Source: Thermoplasmatota archaeon (GTDB taxonomy: Archaea > Thermoplasmatota > Penumbrarchaeia > Penumbrarchaeales > Penumbrarchaeaceae). Taken from it: a DNA stretch of 5,924 nt. The notes below the pieces were generated by a model, which made no database searches, was not told the origin of the DNA, and saw only the letters and a list, made by a program, of their open reading frames with translations. The translations under genes were made by a program, and so were the position numbers. This document shows, one piece after another, positions 3,668-5,924 of the stretch (position 1 is its first letter; every line of letters starts with the position of its first letter). The stretch covers positions 1-5,924 of the forward strand of contig JAUVCY010000136.1 of the NCBI GenBank assembly GCA_030595585.1, read 5' to 3'.

Positions 3668-5924
3668 GTGAGTGGAAATCCTGATGGTGGTGTGTATTTG
3701 AGTCCGGAAGAATCATCCAAGACCATATTTGAATGCCCTGCCTGTGATTCCAAGTTCAAAGCTGTTGCCCGGGACAGGCCCAAGGCTTACAAGTGCCCCA
3801 GGTGTTCCTCGGAGGTTACCATATTTCCAAATGAGAGGATCGTGATCGGGGACAGGACCAGCGATAAGTATATACCAGAGCTATCCGAGATCAGGGAGAA
3901 CAAGCCGAAGGTAAAGGGCACCTTCGAACACCTTGACATGCTTGATAAGATAGAGATGGAGCTATCGACAGAGAAGGAGACCAGGATCAAGGAGAGGGAA
4001 GAGAAGGAGATCATGTCAGAGCTCAAGGAGCAGTTCAAGAGGCTCAAGGATAAGAAGAGAAAGGATGAAGAGCGGGAACAGCTGGATAGACTTAAGGTGA
4101 AGTACGACAGGGAGATGAACCTTCTCAAGGACAAGTGCAGGACCGAGCTACTGGACAAGGACATGAAGATCGCCAACTTGAGGGAGGAGGTACTCAAACT
4201 TGCCGAGTCAGAGAGGGACAACAGGGAGACCAAGGTGGCATACGATCTGCTGCTCGATGAGAAGAAGACGCTCGAGGGGGAGCTGGGCGAGGCCCGAAAG
4301 ACCCTTGACGATGAGGCATCCAATATCGGCAAGCTGATTGCAGAGAGGAACGATCTCCTGGAGAAAAAGGCGGAACTGGAGGCGGAACTGGAGGAAAAGA
4401 GAAAGAGGGAATCCACTGTAGAAAGCATATCGGAGAGGGAATCGGACCTCGTCAAGAGTGGGGGCGAATTGGAGGACAATAAACAGAAACTGGTGTCACA
4501 GCAGGAAGAGATGGAGATGTTGAGACAGGTTCTCGCCTCCCAGGAGGAAGAGTTATCCAGGAAGGGGAAGGATATCGATGAGATAGAGAATGATACAAAT
4601 CGATCTCGAACCGAACTTGATACCTACCGGGAGCAGTTGAACGGATACAGGACCCAGCTGGAGGAGCAGAGGGCCAAGATAGAGGCCGATAGGGTGGAAT
4701 TGTCCGGAATATCAAAGGATAACGACGTTAGCTCGAAAAACATCCAGAAGGCAACATCCGATATCGAGAAAAGGGAGTCGGAGAGTGCAGAAAAGAAGTT
4801 AAAACTGGACGAGAAAGAGGCAGTTGTCACGAAAATAAAACAGGAGCTGGACGAGGCGCAGAACCACCTTCAGGCGAGCGAATCATCCTTCAAGGATGAG
4901 GTGAAGAGAACCAAGAAAGACCAGGTGGTTCGAGAGAAAGATCTCTCCAAAAGGGAGAAGGACCTTGAAAAGAGGATATCCGCTCTGAAGAAGGACCATC
5001 TGGAGAAAAAGGAAGCGGACGATGCAAGGCGTTTGGAACTTGAGGCGCTTGACACAGATCTGACAGAGAGGAAAAAGAGCGTTGAGTCACTTGAGGCCGG
5101 GGCAAAAAAAGAGGCCGCCAAAAAGAAAAGGGAGCAGAACAAGCTGCGGAAGGAGCTGGACCAGAGGGATAAAGAACTGTTGAAAATGGAGAATGCCCTC
5201 ATCAAGAAGGAGAAAGAGCTGGGAGACCTGAGGGTCCAGCTAAGGGGCAAACTGGGAGAGGTCAAGGAGGAGAGGGATCGCACCTCCCAGATCGATGCGA
5301 TGACGAAGAGGATGTCACAGCTGGAGACGTCGCTCGCGGAGAGGGAGACACAGGTCGACCAACTCGAGAGGGCGGTACAGGAGGGTGTGGAGGTTCCGGA
5401 GGTACTTCGTCAGACCATCGAGATGAAGAGGGTACATATTCTGGAGGGAAGGGCACAGCTGGAAGGGTACAGGATGCAGCTCGACCAACACGGGATATCC
5501 CTGGAGAAGCGAAACAGGGAGATCGCAAAGAGGTTCGATGGATCGCTGGAGAAGGAGAGCCTTACGGAGCAGCTGGAAGAGGTGAAAGGCCAGTTGAAGA
5601 CCAGGAACGACCACATCGCAACCTTCGAAAAGAGGCTGGAGGCATTTGAGTCCCGTGAGGCTGAAACACCTGCAGAGGTCCCAAAGGACATCGAGGAAAG
5701 GGCTCAGCAGCTGGAAGATTATGGAAAGCAGCTGGAAGAGTACAGAAAGCAGCTTGAGAACACATCACATCAGATCGCCGAGAAGGGGGATTCCCTTTCC
5801 CGGAAGGAGAAAGAGCTGGATGAGGAGAAGGCATCCCTGGACAAGAGGGACCGGGAGATAGAGGCGGGATCGAAGGATCTGAAAGAGTGCCGTGTGGAAC
5901 TTGGATCATTGGAGAGATCGCTTG
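3668..5924 (+). CDS. N-terminal zinc-ribbon, very long coiled-coil protein (C-terminus outside the window)
   Basis: Open for 752 codons to the right edge. No in-frame ATG lies between the TAA at 3626 and the zinc ribbon, so the start is GTG 3668 (chosen for AGGTG upstream), GTG 3692 or TTG 3698. From GTG 3668, C23-x2-C26 and C43-x2-C46 (FECPACDSKF, then YKCPRCSSEV) form a zinc ribbon. A short linker with several prolines follows. From about residue 86 onward the sequence is nearly pure Lys/Glu/Arg/Leu/Asp heptad coiled coil to the window edge. There is no proline from 86 to 576; breaks occur near P577 and P668/P672. No signal peptide or transmembrane helix is visible, so it is probably cytoplasmic. 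I saw no Walker A motif, so it is not recognisably SMC or Rad50, though automated annotation may label it so. QLxxY-type motifs recur at 323, 597 and 681. It is transcribed divergently from the membrane J-domain gene. Function unknown; a scaffold or filament-like role is an inference. Confidence 0.88.
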   Translation, partial: MSGNPDGGVYLSPEESSKTIFECPACDSKFKAVARDRPKAYKCPRCSSEVTIFPNERIVIGDRTSDKYIPELSEIRENKPKVKGTFEHLDMLDKIEMELSTEKETRIKEREEKEIMSELKEQFKRLKDKKRKDEEREQLDRLKVKYDREMNLLKDKCRTELLDKDMKIANLREEVLKLAESERDNRETKVAYDLLLDEKKTLEGELGEARKTLDDEASNIGKLIAERNDLLEKKAELEAELEEKRKRESTVESISERESDLVKSGGELEDNKQKLVSQQEEMEMLRQVLASQEEELSRKGKDIDEIENDTNRSRTELDTYREQLNGYRTQLEEQRAKIEADRVELSGISKDNDVSSKNIQKATSDIEKRESESAEKKLKLDEKEAVVTKIKQELDEAQNHLQASESSFKDEVKRTKKDQVVREKDLSKREKDLEKRISALKKDHLEKKEADDARRLELEALDTDLTERKKSVESLEAGAKKEAAKKKREQNKLRKELDQRDKELLKMENALIKKEKELGDLRVQLRGKLGEVKEERDRTSQIDAMTKRMSQLETSLAERETQVDQLERAVQEGVEVPEVLRQTIEMKRVHILEGRAQLEGYRMQLDQHGISLEKRNREIAKRFDGSLEKESLTEQLEEVKGQLKTRNDHIATFEKRLEAFESREAETPAEVPKDIEERAQQLEDYGKQLEEYRKQLENTSHQIAEKGDSLSRKEKELDEEKASLDKRDREIEAGSKDLKECRVELGSLERSL
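4370..4393 (+). repeat. Perfect 12-bp tandem duplication inside the coiled-coil gene
   Basis: GCGGAACTGGAG occurs twice head to tail in frame and encodes AELEAELE (residues 235-242). Four extra residues in a heptad coiled coil correspond to a stutter, a local change of supercoil that keeps the helix intact. Confidence 0.6.
5708..5758 (+). repeat. 21-bp tandem repeat encoding successive heptads
   Basis: Two adjacent 21-bp units, 5708-5728 and 5729-5749, match at 18 of 21 bases and encode QLEDYGK and QLEEYRK. A third partial unit (5750-5758) encodes QLE. Each unit is exactly one heptad, which suggests the coiled coil grew by unit duplication. Confidence 0.6.

Noticed and set aside
3787..4479. 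230-residue serine-rich open frame on the minus strand opposite the coiled-coil gene
   Set aside because: It is the antisense of GAG/AAG/AGG-rich coiled-coil codons, which read as Ser/Leu/Phe-rich nonsense. The same explains the other minus-strand frames between 4452 and 5909.
3668..5924. Coiled-coil protein as SMC or Rad50
   Set aside because: No Walker A motif appears near the N-terminus, the cysteine pairs form a two-knuckle ribbon at the N-terminus and not a mid-coil CxxC hook, and Lys/Glu-rich coils match these families by composition alone.

Overview
The window looks archaeal. The left-hand gene begins with an archaeal type IV pilin N-terminus (KAVSEAIGTILLLGISV). All three genes have AT-rich, TATA-like boxes at the spacing archaeal promoters use. 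Arginine is mostly AGG/AGA and isoleucine is often ATA. Base composition looks roughly balanced by eye. The mix of CARDB/PKD-like surface domains, N-glycosylation sequons and a probable leaderless transcript would fit a Euryarchaeote, possibly of the Thermoplasmatota. That lineage is an inference from style, not from a marker gene.

There are three protein-coding genes and no RNA genes, transposons or CRISPR. (1) Positions 1-1363, minus strand, truncated by the left edge: a large pilin-like surface protein with a class III signal segment and two CARDB-like beta domains. (2) Positions 1522-3555, minus strand, complete, 677 residues: a single-pass membrane protein with a Sec signal peptide, a sequon-rich ectodomain containing Ig/PKD-like modules, one transmembrane helix, and a cytoplasmic tail ending in a J domain with an intact HPD motif. 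(3) Positions 3668-5924, plus strand, truncated by the right edge: a cytoplasmic-looking protein with an N-terminal CxxC/CxxC zinc ribbon followed by at least about 660 residues of almost uninterrupted charged coiled coil.

Genes 2 and 3 are divergent and share a 112-bp intergenic region. It holds two back-to-back TATA boxes with an 8-bp palindrome almost exactly midway between them. Genes 1 and 2 are co-directional, but the 158-bp gap contains a separate TATA box, a Shine-Dalgarno site and a repeat-containing candidate operator for gene 1, so gene 1 probably has its own promoter.

The most unusual item is gene 2: it places an Hsp70-recruiting J domain on the inner side of the membrane, on a protein whose bulk is an extracellular, probably glycosylated surface module. 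With a pilin-like surface protein on one side and a giant zinc-ribbon coiled-coil protein transcribed divergently on the other, the locus could be a cell-envelope-to-cytoplasm module. That joint function is a hypothesis; the sequence shows only the architectures and the neighbourhood.
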